DNA from: Roseiflexaceae bacterium
GTDB taxonomy: Bacteria; Chloroflexota; Chloroflexia; Chloroflexales; Roseiflexaceae
Direction of reading: 5' to 3'
Assembly: GCA_947450095.1 (NCBI GenBank)
Contig: CANFUF010000001.1
Span: 21,341-85,340, forward strand
DNA: 64,000 nucleotides
This document shows, one piece after another, positions 33,963-42,198 of the stretch. Made by a program: the position numbers and the translations under genes. Position 1 is the stretch's first letter. Each line of letters starts with the position of its first letter. The notes under the pieces were generated by a model. It was not told where the DNA came from, made no database searches, and saw only the letters and a list, made by a program, of their open reading frames with translations.

Positions 33963-36197
33963 CTATACCTCCGGTTCCCAGTCGAAGCGTAACGCTTCGG
34001 GGGGTAATTGACGAATCTCTTCGGTTTCTTTGCGGTGCAACAAGGCCGTTTTGACAATCAAACGCAAGCGCGCCCAATTATCGACGGTCACTGGCACCGG
34101 CGTGGTGATTTTTTTGGCGGCATAACGGGCCGCATTACGCCCCATCGCCCGATAGGTGTCGACGGTCATACTCGGCGACTGCGAAAAAAGCTCGAGATTG
34201 TTGAGGCGCGCCAAATCGACACGATGAATAATCGACGTGCCCCGTGATTGGATGCCAATCGCAATCCCTGAGCCACTCAATTGCGCACCCACATGCCCAA
34301 TTTCGGCGCAATCAGACGAATGCCAGATGCGCACAATCCGCCCAATCAAGCCCTCTTCGGCAATTCCCGTCAGCACCGCTTTGAGCACGTCTTCATGGGG
34401 AATCCCGCCAATGGTCTGGGTAATAATCCGCCCAAAGGCCGGCCCAATCGCCACCACCACCTCGGTATGCCCACCCCGCTTGGCAGGGCCATAGGGGTCG
34501 AGCCCGTCGATGGGCAAGCCCAAACGGTCGGCGATGAAGTCGCGGGGGGATTTGGCTTGGCGAATATTGGCGATTTCGTCCCAGCGGGCGCCACTCACGC
34601 GGTAGCCCGTCCCCGGCCCATTGTAGTCGTTGGGGTCGTTGATGGCGCTTTTGACCACAAAGTCACGGTCAAAAATCGCGGCGGGCTGCAGGTAATCACC
34701 GGCAATCCGTTGCCGCCCCATGGTCAGCAGGTTCTCGGCAGTCTGGGCAAACCCGCGCCGCGCCAAGGCCGCCACCACATCCATCACGCTACGGTCACCC
34801 GCCAAAAAGGCATCGGCGGCGGCCAGGTCTGGCACGATGTCACGCGCCGGCATGTCGTCACTCGAATGCGCCACTACCGCCGCCTCGACTTCGCCATCGC
34901 TGATGGTGGGGAAGCCCAATTCGGCATACACGGCTTGGATGGCCTGGGCGCCGGCGCGGCGAATCTCGGCTGCCTCGGCTTCGCTAATCGAGCGCGTGCC
35001 CCCATCGATTTGCATGTCGCGTTGCAACACGGCGTAATCATCCAAATCATCGGAATCAAAATTCCCCCCGCCAAACATGTTGTCGCGGCGCGGTACGGCA
35101 CTATATCCCGAAAAAATAAAGTCGGTGCCGGGGATGAATTGCAACATTAATTTGGCTGATTTACGGATGGCCGAATGCGACGCTAGGGCATCGTTGCCGG
35201 AGGCCACTTCGAGCCCCAACATCGACGCCATTAGATTTTCGGCCAACACCGCCCGCACGCCACCCGGCAATGATTCGGGCAAGGCAATACACGAAATCGA
35301 GCCGTTTTGCACCCCTTGGCTCCCAGCACCCCGGGTCACACACAAACAACGCGCTTCGAGGTAGAGCATCGAACGTTGTTCGGCACTGCCCATCAACGCC
35401 TCAGAACCCGTGCCCGAGGTAAAGCGCACTTTGACGCCCCGTGACGCATACGCCGATGCCAAGAATCCTTTGGACCACGGCGAATCATCGCCATCCACAA
35501 AGGCTTGTTCGGTGCCGTAGACCGACAACGTTTCGGCGTAGGTGGTCAGACCCTTCATCGCCAAGCGCAATCCCAAGGCTTCTTCGACGGCACATTGGGT
35601 CATCACGCCCCCTCGTCCCGTCTGGGCTCCCACCAAAATCGCCAGGGCATTGAATGGCGCTGCCCGCGCCACCCCCACCGTCGTCTCGATTTCCGAAAAA
35701 CCCCGCAAGGCGGCTTCGGCAGCATCTGCCGCCAAGAGCGCCGGGTTTTCCCGGCGGTTGGTGACATGGGCTTGATTGGCAGGGACGCGCCGCACGCGCA
35801 TTTTGGACAAGCCGTTCATCATTTCGAGCACATTCATATGGCGCATGATGTCGACTAATTTGGCCGGCGTACATCCCGTGGCGAGGCGCAACAACGTCTT
35901 GCGCGGAATGTTGATATCGGCCAGCATATGCGCAAATTGCAACGAATCAAGCGCCATCGCCTCTGGCGCCACCGTCAAATCGATGCCGTGGCGGGCGATA
36001 AACGTATCGAGCGTGTCGAAATCCGCTTCGAGTCGGCCATCGAGCTCGACCACGCGCCCGGCCTCGATGCGCAACGACGGTTGCGGATCGTAGGGACTAT
36101 CAGCGACGGTCAAGCCGGCCTCGGGCCACGGCTCGACAAACGTTTCTTTGTTGATATCACGCTCATCCAAGGCACGAAAACGGAGGAGATTGGTCAT
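33963..36197 (-). CDS. B12-dependent diol/glycerol dehydratase, fused large and medium subunits
   Basis: 744 residues from the ATG at 36197 (AAGGAG upstream). Residues ~1-550 are the PduC-type large subunit TIM barrel: RVRRVPANQAHVTN, ETTVGVARAAPFNALAILVG, VKVRFTSGTGSEALMG and NGPGTGYRVSGARWDEI-type sequence near its end. Residues ~565-744 are the PduD-type medium subunit: GGHTEVVVAIGPAFG, GLIGRIVRIWHSSDCAEIGH, SGSGIAIGIQSRGTSIIHR and NNLELFSQSP. The N-terminal extension that targets free PduD to microcompartments is absent. The enzyme uses adenosylcobalamin to dehydrate propanediol or glycerol. No reactivase (PduGH/DdrAB), aldehyde or alcohol dehydrogenase, or shell gene is nearby. Confidence 0.92.
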   Translation of the reverse strand: MTNLLRFRALDERDINKETFVEPWPEAGLTVADSPYDPQPSLRIEAGRVVELDGRLEADFDTLDTFIARHGIDLTVAPEAMALDSLQFAHMLADINIPRKTLLRLATGCTPAKLVDIMRHMNVLEMMNGLSKMRVRRVPANQAHVTNRRENPALLAADAAEAALRGFSEIETTVGVARAAPFNALAILVGAQTGRGGVMTQCAVEEALGLRLAMKGLTTYAETLSVYGTEQAFVDGDDSPWSKGFLASAYASRGVKVRFTSGTGSEALMGSAEQRSMLYLEARCLCVTRGAGSQGVQNGSISCIALPESLPGGVRAVLAENLMASMLGLEVASGNDALASHSAIRKSAKLMLQFIPGTDFIFSGYSAVPRRDNMFGGGNFDSDDLDDYAVLQRDMQIDGGTRSISEAEAAEIRRAGAQAIQAVYAELGFPTISDGEVEAAVVAHSSDDMPARDIVPDLAAADAFLAGDRSVMDVVAALARRGFAQTAENLLTMGRQRIAGDYLQPAAIFDRDFVVKSAINDPNDYNGPGTGYRVSGARWDEIANIRQAKSPRDFIADRLGLPIDGLDPYGPAKRGGHTEVVVAIGPAFGRIITQTIGGIPHEDVLKAVLTGIAEEGLIGRIVRIWHSSDCAEIGHVGAQLSGSGIAIGIQSRGTSIIHRVDLARLNNLELFSQSPSMTVDTYRAMGRNAARYAAKKITTPVPVTVDNWARLRLIVKTALLHRKETEEIRQLPPEALRFDWEPEV

Positions 36198-36245
36198 GGA
36201 GGCTTGCTCCTTGTGTGGGAATTTGTATCTTCTCCTACTATACAC

Positions 36246-36282
36246 AAAAAACCACGGCAAGGTGTAATACACCTTGCCGTGG
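36246..36282 (-). terminator. Rho-independent terminator of the small lipoprotein gene
   Basis: Minus strand: perfect 14-bp arms (CCACGGCAAGGTGT, 36282-36269 and 36265-36252) around a 3-base loop, followed by TTTTTT (36251-36246). It insulates the lipoprotein gene from the dehydratase gene 49 bases further on. Confidence 0.88.
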
Positions 36283-36297
36283 AAAGAGACAAATGAC

Positions 36298-36768
36298 TTA
36301 GTTCGCGCAGCCCAACGCACCCGAAATAACTGCTACGTTGGTGCGACCATCAACGGTTTTGAGGAACACATAGAAGCCCACGCCGATTTTGGTTTGGTAG
36401 GCAATAATCGTGTCCGTATCAGTCATCCCCAAATAGGTGGTACCGATTTTCTTCAAGTCAGCGCTGACGGGCACTTCGGCAAAGTCGGCTTTTGTCTTCA
36501 AGAAGTCGGTGTAAATTGGAGCGACTTGATCAACCGTTTGATCGGTTGAGAATTCAATCATCCCCGTGTTTGGGACGACGTTCATGCCCTTGTATTTGGT
36601 CTGAATGTCGGTGGTAATCACACACCCTTGCACATCAGTAAATGACGTGGGGCAACTAAACGTATCGGGCGTATTGATTGTCACCGTCGTCACACAGCTA
36701 CTCGTCGTACACGATGCCAAAACCACCAGTGCCAACAATGCCAACATCAACACTTTGAACCGTTGCAT
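36298..36768 (-). CDS. Small lipoprotein of unknown function
   Basis: 156 residues: signal peptide with lipobox LASC (Cys20), then four more Cys (SSC, FSC, QGC, GALGC) that could form disulfides. I do not recognise the family. The mature part alternates strands and loops, with repeated TYLGMTDTDTI / YQTKIGVGFYVF stretches. It is monocistronic, with its own terminator. It may be a surface or periplasmic protein; a link to the neighbouring dehydratase is not shown. Confidence 0.6.
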   Translation of the reverse strand: MQRFKVLMLALLALVVLASCTTSSCVTTVTINTPDTFSCPTSFTDVQGCVITTDIQTKYKGMNVVPNTGMIEFSTDQTVDQVAPIYTDFLKTKADFAEVPVSADLKKIGTTYLGMTDTDTIIAYQTKIGVGFYVFLKTVDGRTNVAVISGALGCAN

Positions 36769-37087
36769 ACATACCTCCGCTTAATCATGCTATTTGTAAA
36801 ATAAATTCCTTTTGTACAATACGCTATATCCGTTTTCTAGTCAATATTACTTTGGTAATACAAACTATTTTTCATCACAATCTAACAAAGTATTTAATGT
36901 ATACAAAGCAATATTTTTATTATTTATCACGGTAATATTATCTTATTTATTTTCAAAAAAATATATATACATAGTCAATAAATACAAAAAATAACAACAC
37001 AATTGGTAATTCAAATCATCTTACCGCACTCATGGCTTATTTTTGTTACAATCGGGATATACCGGCATCCAATGGAGGGTGTAATAG
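36769..37087. other. AT-rich intergenic region with promoter of the sensor gene
   Basis: 319 bp, strongly AT-rich (36800-37000). A short Lys/Ile/Tyr-rich reading here lacks a ribosome site and looks random. TGTTACAAT (37044-37052) is an extended -10 for the sensor gene, and GGAGGGTG (37073-37080) is its ribosome site. Confidence 0.5.
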
Positions 37088-40000
37088 ATGGTAGCGCGCC
37101 ACCGCATCGCAGTCCAAGTCGGCATGCATGACCCATATTGGGTGCAAGTCCGTGAAGCAGTGATTCGGCATGCCATACAACGCAACGTCGAAGTGGTCCA
37201 GCTCGGGACACTCACCCGAAACATCACCAATTTACAGTTACTTCCCCACGAAATCGATGAATTTTTTGAAGAATTACTCGTCCAAGATGTGCATGGGTTG
37301 ATTTGCAATACCGTTGCAGAGCCCTTGCTACGCCGAATTGTAGACCAAGGCATACCGATTATCGATGCCTCCGAAAGTTTTTTGCGCTATCCATTATTTA
37401 CGTCGCGCCGTGGGTTATATGACGCCGCACATACGGTAGGGCGGTGGCTCGCAGAACGATTGCAACCCAATGCACGAGTACTCGTGGTGGGTGGGTACGA
37501 CGATATGGGGTTGTCACGGCTTACCGGCATCCGCGATGCGCTAGCAACGGTATCCAGCATTCAGCTGGTCCATATCCCATCAGCCTGGCTTTATCATGAT
37601 GGAGTGGCGGCCACCGAAGCCTGGGTGCAACATAATTTTACGCCAATAGATGCGGTATTTGGCTTATCCGATTCGCTTGCGAGTGCCGGGCGCGACGTGC
37701 TGGTACGCCATCAACGCTTACAGCCACATACGTTAATTACTGGTATCAATGGCGATCCGTTAGCAATGGCCGAAATCAACCATGGGCAGATGCATATGAC
37801 CGTCGAGACGGTGATTGACTCATTTGCAGCTCAACTGCTTGATTTGGCGATTTATGGCATCCAAACCAAACAACTCCCCGCGACATACGACCCACCACGC
37901 CGTGTCATCGAGCGGCATAATGTGGCCCAAATCGCCGTCGAAAAATTAGTCTCGTTTGCTGATTTGACCAATCAACTCGTCGGCGTGAATCGCCAAAGTG
38001 AACAACGCCGGTTACGTCAAATCGAAACCAGTATCGCGATCACGCAACGGGTAGGAACAATCCTCGATCACACCCAACTCATCAACGAAATCAGCGCCTT
38101 GATTCGCGTCAATTACGGCTATGACCGGGTATTATTGTGGCGCTTTGATGAGCAGGGTCAGCTCCATACCAATTCAGCGCACGCACCGCAGTTGGCAGGG
38201 ACGGCGTTAGGGGCGGCGCTACTTGATCAACGACCGATTTTCATCCCCGATACCAGCATCAGTACGCGCTATATCACCGATAGTCATCAGTTCGACACGC
38301 GTACGCGGGTAATCATCCCGATTCGTTTCAACAATATGATTACGGGACTCCTCGATGTGCAAAGCACCACCCTCGTACCCCACACGCATGACGAAATAGA
38401 TGGATTACAGTTGGTAGCTGACCAAATCGGGATTGCCTTGCGCAATATCGACTTATATCAAGCAGCCAAAACTGCCCAATATGCGGCTGAGCAGGCCGAC
38501 CGCCTCAAAACCCGTCTACTCGCCAATGTCAGTCACGAATTGCGCACGCCGCTGCATATCATTCTTGGCTATAGTCAATTACTCGTCACCGACCCGACAC
38601 CCCATGGTGTCGCCCTCCATGACAATGTGCGTGCTGATATTGTGACCATCCAACGCAGTGCGGAACATTTGATTTTGTTGATTAATGACTTGCTTGATTT
38701 ATCACGGGCCGAAATCGACGAGTTGGTGTTGTTTGCCGAGACCATTAACCCGCATACCCTGATTACCCAAATTTTTAGTGAACTGAATACCACCTTCCAT
38801 AATCCCATGGTGACATGGGAGCTGCATATCCCCGATGAATTACCAATGCTCTATGTTGACCCTGTCCGCATCCGGCAAATTATCACCAATTTATTGAGCA
38901 ATGCCGCCAAATTCACCCACCAAGGAGCAATTACCCTCGAGGTAGCAGTCCATCCGCCGTACCTACATATTTTGGTCAAAGATACAGGTACTGGTATTGA
39001 TCCCACGCATCAAGCACGCATATTTGAACCATTTTTCACCCTTGATCAGCAACAACAACACCCCAATGGAGTAGGGTTAGGACTTGCGATTACCCGCCGA
39101 TTAGTGGCACTTCATCACGGTGTATTGACAGTAGAAAGTCAATTTGGGGCCGGAAGCACCTTCCATGTCTATTTACCATTACGCGGGCTTGATGCCACGA
39201 CCCTTCCCCCACCACCATCGACACTCCCGGCGGTGTTAATTGTCCTCAGTACGACTGACAAAATCCGACCAGCCCTACAACACGTCGCCCAAAAAAACCA
39301 ACTCACCATCCACCGCGCACAAACGATTACGCAATTAGATGCCTTGATTAATCAATTTCATCCCATTGCCATCAGCTGGGATAGTACCGACTCGTTTCAT
39401 GAAGAGACGCAACTCATCGATTATATTCAAACGCATGCGTTGCTCGGACGCGTCCCATTTTTGGTATATAACAACACAAATACCCTAGGCAATACGCCTA
39501 TTTTGCAAAAGCCCATGAGCAATGATTCATTCATTGCAACCATTCGGCTACTCGTAACCCAACACCACTCGGACGAAATGCAATTTTTGATTGTCGATGA
39601 CCACCCCCAAATGCATGTGTTATACCAGAGCATCATCGAACGCACCTTTATCAATGCGGCATTTACCTCATGTTATGACGGCATTCAGGCGCGCGAACTG
39701 TTATGCCAAATCCCGACGCCCAATGCAATTATTCTAGATTTGGTCATGCCTGACGGTGATGGATTTGAATTGCTTGCTTGGATTCGCAATAACGAACAAT
39801 TTCAATCAGTACCGGTAATTATTATTAGTGGTAAAGTGCTTACCCGCAGTGAAATCCAGCGCATCAATTACCCCAATACCGTCATGCGGCCCAAACTAGG
39901 CGGCACAATCGACGATATCGACCAATTGTTGCATGGGATAACGCGTGGCGATGCCATCAATCCACCACACTTGAGTAGTGTGGCCCGCATCGCCATGGCC

Positions 40001-40291
40001 TACATCCAACAACACTACACCCAACGCCTGAGCCGCGAGCAAATTGCGAGTGTCGCAGGTGTCAGCGAAAGTTACCTCACTCAAGTATTCCAGCATGAAT
40101 TAGGGGTGACACCGTGGGTCTACTTGACACGCTACCGCATCGCCCATGCCTGTCAATTATTACGTGAAAAAACCGATAGCATCACCGATATTGCCATTAC
40201 TGTTGGATTTGATGACCCCGGGTATTTCAGCAAAGTGTTCCGCAATGAAATTGGGCTCTCCCCTCGCGAATACCGCAACAGTAAAAATTAA
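37088..40291 (+). CDS. Soluble sugar-sensing hybrid histidine kinase / response regulator / AraC transcription factor
   Basis: 1067 residues, no signal peptide or membrane helix. Order: LacI/periplasmic-binding-protein-like domain (~5-290, HRIAVQVGMHDPYWVQVREAV, HGLICNTVAEPL, ARVLVVGGYDD, AVFGLSDSLASAG); GAF (~310-455); HisKA with VSHELRTPLHIILGYSQ (His483); HATPase (NLLSNAAKF, DTGTGIDP, GVGLGLAITRR); a degenerate receiver (~712-825); a receiver with FLIVDDHPQM and Asp884 in IILDLVMPDGD; and an AraC-type DNA-binding domain (~962-1064, IASVAGVSESYLTQVF, ITDIAITVGFDDPGYFSKVFR). It joins sugar sensing, phosphorelay and promoter binding in one cytosolic chain. The sugar ABC transporter and GH4 genes that follow are likely targets. 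Confidence 0.88.
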   Translation: MVARHRIAVQVGMHDPYWVQVREAVIRHAIQRNVEVVQLGTLTRNITNLQLLPHEIDEFFEELLVQDVHGLICNTVAEPLLRRIVDQGIPIIDASESFLRYPLFTSRRGLYDAAHTVGRWLAERLQPNARVLVVGGYDDMGLSRLTGIRDALATVSSIQLVHIPSAWLYHDGVAATEAWVQHNFTPIDAVFGLSDSLASAGRDVLVRHQRLQPHTLITGINGDPLAMAEINHGQMHMTVETVIDSFAAQLLDLAIYGIQTKQLPATYDPPRRVIERHNVAQIAVEKLVSFADLTNQLVGVNRQSEQRRLRQIETSIAITQRVGTILDHTQLINEISALIRVNYGYDRVLLWRFDEQGQLHTNSAHAPQLAGTALGAALLDQRPIFIPDTSISTRYITDSHQFDTRTRVIIPIRFNNMITGLLDVQSTTLVPHTHDEIDGLQLVADQIGIALRNIDLYQAAKTAQYAAEQADRLKTRLLANVSHELRTPLHIILGYSQLLVTDPTPHGVALHDNVRADIVTIQRSAEHLILLINDLLDLSRAEIDELVLFAETINPHTLITQIFSELNTTFHNPMVTWELHIPDELPMLYVDPVRIRQIITNLLSNAAKFTHQGAITLEVAVHPPYLHILVKDTGTGIDPTHQARIFEPFFTLDQQQQHPNGVGLGLAITRRLVALHHGVLTVESQFGAGSTFHVYLPLRGLDATTLPPPPSTLPAVLIVLSTTDKIRPALQHVAQKNQLTIHRAQTITQLDALINQFHPIAISWDSTDSFHEETQLIDYIQTHALLGRVPFLVYNNTNTLGNTPILQKPMSNDSFIATIRLLVTQHHSDEMQFLIVDDHPQMHVLYQSIIERTFINAAFTSCYDGIQARELLCQIPTPNAIILDLVMPDGDGFELLAWIRNNEQFQSVPVIIISGKVLTRSEIQRINYPNTVMRPKLGGTIDDIDQLLHGITRGDAINPPHLSSVARIAMAYIQQHYTQRLSREQIASVAGVSESYLTQVFQHELGVTPWVYLTRYRIAHACQLLREKTDSITDIAITVGFDDPGYFSKVFRNEIGLSPREYRNSKN

Positions 40292-40330
40292 TTGCGTTTT
40301 TTTCTCGCACCGGGCACGCTTCCGACTTAA

Positions 40331-40722
40331 GGGCGAATAGCGGCGAATGAATTCGCCGGCATGATTCGTCCCTACTACCACACCGACACTAAGGGCGAAT
40401 AGCGGCGAATAAATTCGCTGGCATGATTCGTCCCTACCACACCGACACTAAGGGCGAATAGCGGCAAATAAATTCGCCGGCATGATTCGCCCCTACTGGC
40501 TTCCGACGTCACTTCCGACTTCCCACGGGCGAATAGCGGCAAATAAATTCGCCGGCATGATTCGTCCCTACTGGCTTCCGACGTCACTTCCGACTTCCCA
40601 CGGGCGAATAGCGGCGAATAAATTCGCCAGCATGATTCGCCCCTACTGGCTTCCGACGTCACTTCCGACTTCCCACGGGCGAATAGCGGCGAATAAATTC
40701 GCCAGCATGATTCGCCCCTACC
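40331..40722 (+). repeat. Tandem array of six palindromic repeat units
   Basis: Units start at 40331, 40393, 40452, 40527, 40602 and 40677 (lengths 62, 59, 75, 75, 75 and a partial). All share a ~45-bp core beginning GGGCGAATAGCGGC(G/A)AAT and ending ATTCG(T/C)CCCTAC. The core holds nested inverted repeats: GGCGAAT/ATTCGCC inside and GGGCGAAT/ATTCGCCC outside. Linkers are of two types, CACACCGACACTAA and CTTCCGACGTCACTTCCGAC. A single inverted copy lies at 54100-54147. The array sits between the sensor stop and its terminator. Units abut with no unique spacers, so it is not CRISPR. Confidence 0.9.
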
Positions 40723-40726
40723 TTCG

Positions 40727-40760
40727 GTTGGAGGCCTGCCTCCAACTTTTCGCTTTTTTT
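40727..40760 (+). terminator. Rho-independent terminator after the repeat array
   Basis: Arms GTTGGAGGC (40727-40735) and GCCTCCAAC (40738-40746), followed by TTTT, CGC and TTTTTTT. It ends transcription from the sensor gene, so the array would form part of that gene's 3' untranslated RNA. Confidence 0.75.
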
Positions 40761-40769
40761 CCTATTATT

Positions 40770-40799
40770 TTGACGTTTTATCCAAGCCATTCATAGAAT
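40770..40799 (+). promoter_or_regulatory. Sigma-70-type promoter of the receiver/sugar ABC operon
   Basis: TTGACG (40770-40775), an 18-base spacer, TAGAAT (40794-40799), 57 bases before the receiver-gene ATG and directly after the terminator. A new transcription unit starts here, and the AraC domain of the sensor may act at it. Confidence 0.6.
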
Positions 40800-40856
40800 A
40801 ACCCCGTATTGTAAGTAGATACAAGCAAATAGTTCGGCAAGGTGGGAGTAGATGCG

Positions 40857-41213
40857 ATGGCGGCGCATACGAGCGCGGTGCTTATTATCGAACACGACCC
40901 ACTCATACAGTCGCTGTATACCCGGACGCTCCAGCACGAATACGTTGTATTGACGGCACAAACCGTTAAACAATGCGAAATGCATTGTGGTCGTTTGGAT
41001 TTACGGGTCGTGATTATTGAGCCGCATCGCCCTGATGGGTTAGGTGTGCAGTTGTTAGCGTTAGTGCAACAGCAGTTACACGATCGACATATTCCGATTA
41101 TCGTGTGTAGTGTGTTGAATGCACAACGGACAGCTCAGGATGCCGGGATATTTCGCTACTTAGTAAAACCCGTGTCCCCTGATGTATTACGTCAGCTGGT
41201 TATACAGATATAA
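40857..41213 (+). CDS. Stand-alone receiver-domain protein with Glu at the phospho-Asp position
   Basis: 118 residues from the ATG at 40857 (GGGAG 8 bases upstream; a GTG at 40842 is an alternative). It has the receiver-fold pattern: VLIIEHDPLIQ, VVIIEPHRPDG, IPIIVCSVLNA and FRYLVKPVSPDVL (Lys104). At the usual phospho-acceptor position it has Glu55 (IIEPHRPDG), and the acidic pair is Glu12-His13 rather than Asp-Asp. Glu can mimic phosphorylated Asp, so this may be a locked or pseudo-receiver. No output domain follows. It lies 63 bases ahead of the sugar ABC permease gene and is probably co-transcribed. Confidence 0.8.
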   Translation: MAAHTSAVLIIEHDPLIQSLYTRTLQHEYVVLTAQTVKQCEMHCGRLDLRVVIIEPHRPDGLGVQLLALVQQQLHDRHIPIIVCSVLNAQRTAQDAGIFRYLVKPVSPDVLRQLVIQI

Positions 41214-41276
41214 TGAAGCGGACTTGAATTGTATGGCCATAGTTGGTCTCTGTTTTGACAGCGAGGGAGCGTCACG

Positions 41277-42173
41277 ATGACTACACACCGCCAACCACGA
41301 TTGGCAGCACGGCGTGAAGCCTTGTACGCATGGGCGTTTGTGGCACCAAGTTTAATTGGCTTTTTAGTCTTTTTTGCGGTGCCGTCGGTACGTGGCTTGT
41401 TGATGAGTTTTACTGACTGGGATTTATTACGTCCGGCCAAATTCGTTGGTGTTGCCAATTATGTGCGACTGTTTGGCGATGCTGATTTTCGGCATGCCTT
41501 AAAAGTCACGGCGTACTATGTCCTGATGAATATCCCCATTCAAACGATGTTGGCATTGGGGCTGGCCGTGATGATGGACAAATTTTCGAAGTCGACGGTG
41601 ATTCGTGGGATTTTGGTATTGCCGTGGTTATTACCAAATATCGTCGTAGCACTGATTTGGTTGTGGTTGCTCGACCCTACCATGGGGTTTCTCAATCAAA
41701 TCATCATGGGGTTAGGCTTCCAGCGCCAGCCGTTTTTGGGGTCGATCGATCAAGCAATGCCAACCATTGCCGCTATCAATATTTGGCGGCATGCAGGCTA
41801 CACGGCAATTTTGATTTATGCCGGCTTGCAGACCATCCCCAAGGAACTCTACGAAGCAGCAGCGATTGATGGTGCCAACGAACGGCAGATGTTTTTTGGG
41901 ATTACGATTCCGTTGCTCCGTCCGGTGTTGGTGTTTGTGTTGGTGACCACGATTATTGGGTCGTTTCAGATTTTTGACACGATTGCGATTACCACCAAAG
42001 GTGGGCCAGTCGATGCGACGCGGGTGGTGTATTGGTACATTTATGAATACGCTTTTGTGCGCTTCAAGATGGGCTATGCCACCACAATCTCCGTCGCACT
42101 GTTCGCCATCCTGATTACGATTACCTTCATCCAGATGCGCTACTTCAACGCCAATTCATCGGATTTAGATTAG
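41277..42173 (+). CDS. Sugar ABC transporter permease (CUT1, MalF/UgpA type)
   Basis: 298 residues, six helices. CUT1 features: ALYAWAFVAPSLIGFLVFFAVP at the start and the EAA loop YAGLQTIPKELYEAAAIDGANERQMFFGITIPLLRPVLVF. It forms half of the membrane channel with the permease encoded 25 bases downstream. GAGGGAG precedes the ATG. The gene order permease-permease-binding protein is reversed from the usual one. Confidence 0.93.
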   Translation: MTTHRQPRLAARREALYAWAFVAPSLIGFLVFFAVPSVRGLLMSFTDWDLLRPAKFVGVANYVRLFGDADFRHALKVTAYYVLMNIPIQTMLALGLAVMMDKFSKSTVIRGILVLPWLLPNIVVALIWLWLLDPTMGFLNQIIMGLGFQRQPFLGSIDQAMPTIAAINIWRHAGYTAILIYAGLQTIPKELYEAAAIDGANERQMFFGITIPLLRPVLVFVLVTTIIGSFQIFDTIAITTKGGPVDATRVVYWYIYEYAFVRFKMGYATTISVALFAILITITFIQMRYFNANSSDLD

Positions 42174-42198
42174 TAGAGGCATACTGAGGAGTACGATT

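Noticed and set aside
34281..35150. 289-codon frame opposite the diol dehydratase
   Set aside because: His/Gly/Val-rich antisense shadow of the large subunit.
36198..36245. Cobalamin riboswitch before the B12-dependent dehydratase
   Set aside because: Only ~50 bases separate the terminator of the upstream gene from the start codon, too short for the riboswitch.
36812..36994. 60-codon Lys/Ile/Tyr-rich frame
   Set aside because: Product of AT-rich intergenic DNA; no ribosome site and no conservation visible.
40331..40722. Possible CRISPR array
   Set aside because: The units are 59-75 bp and directly adjoin, with repeated linkers instead of unique spacers, and no cas genes are present.
40375..40796. 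Repetitive reading frames across the repeat array on both strands
   Set aside because: They simply translate the repeat units; no ribosome site and no family likeness.
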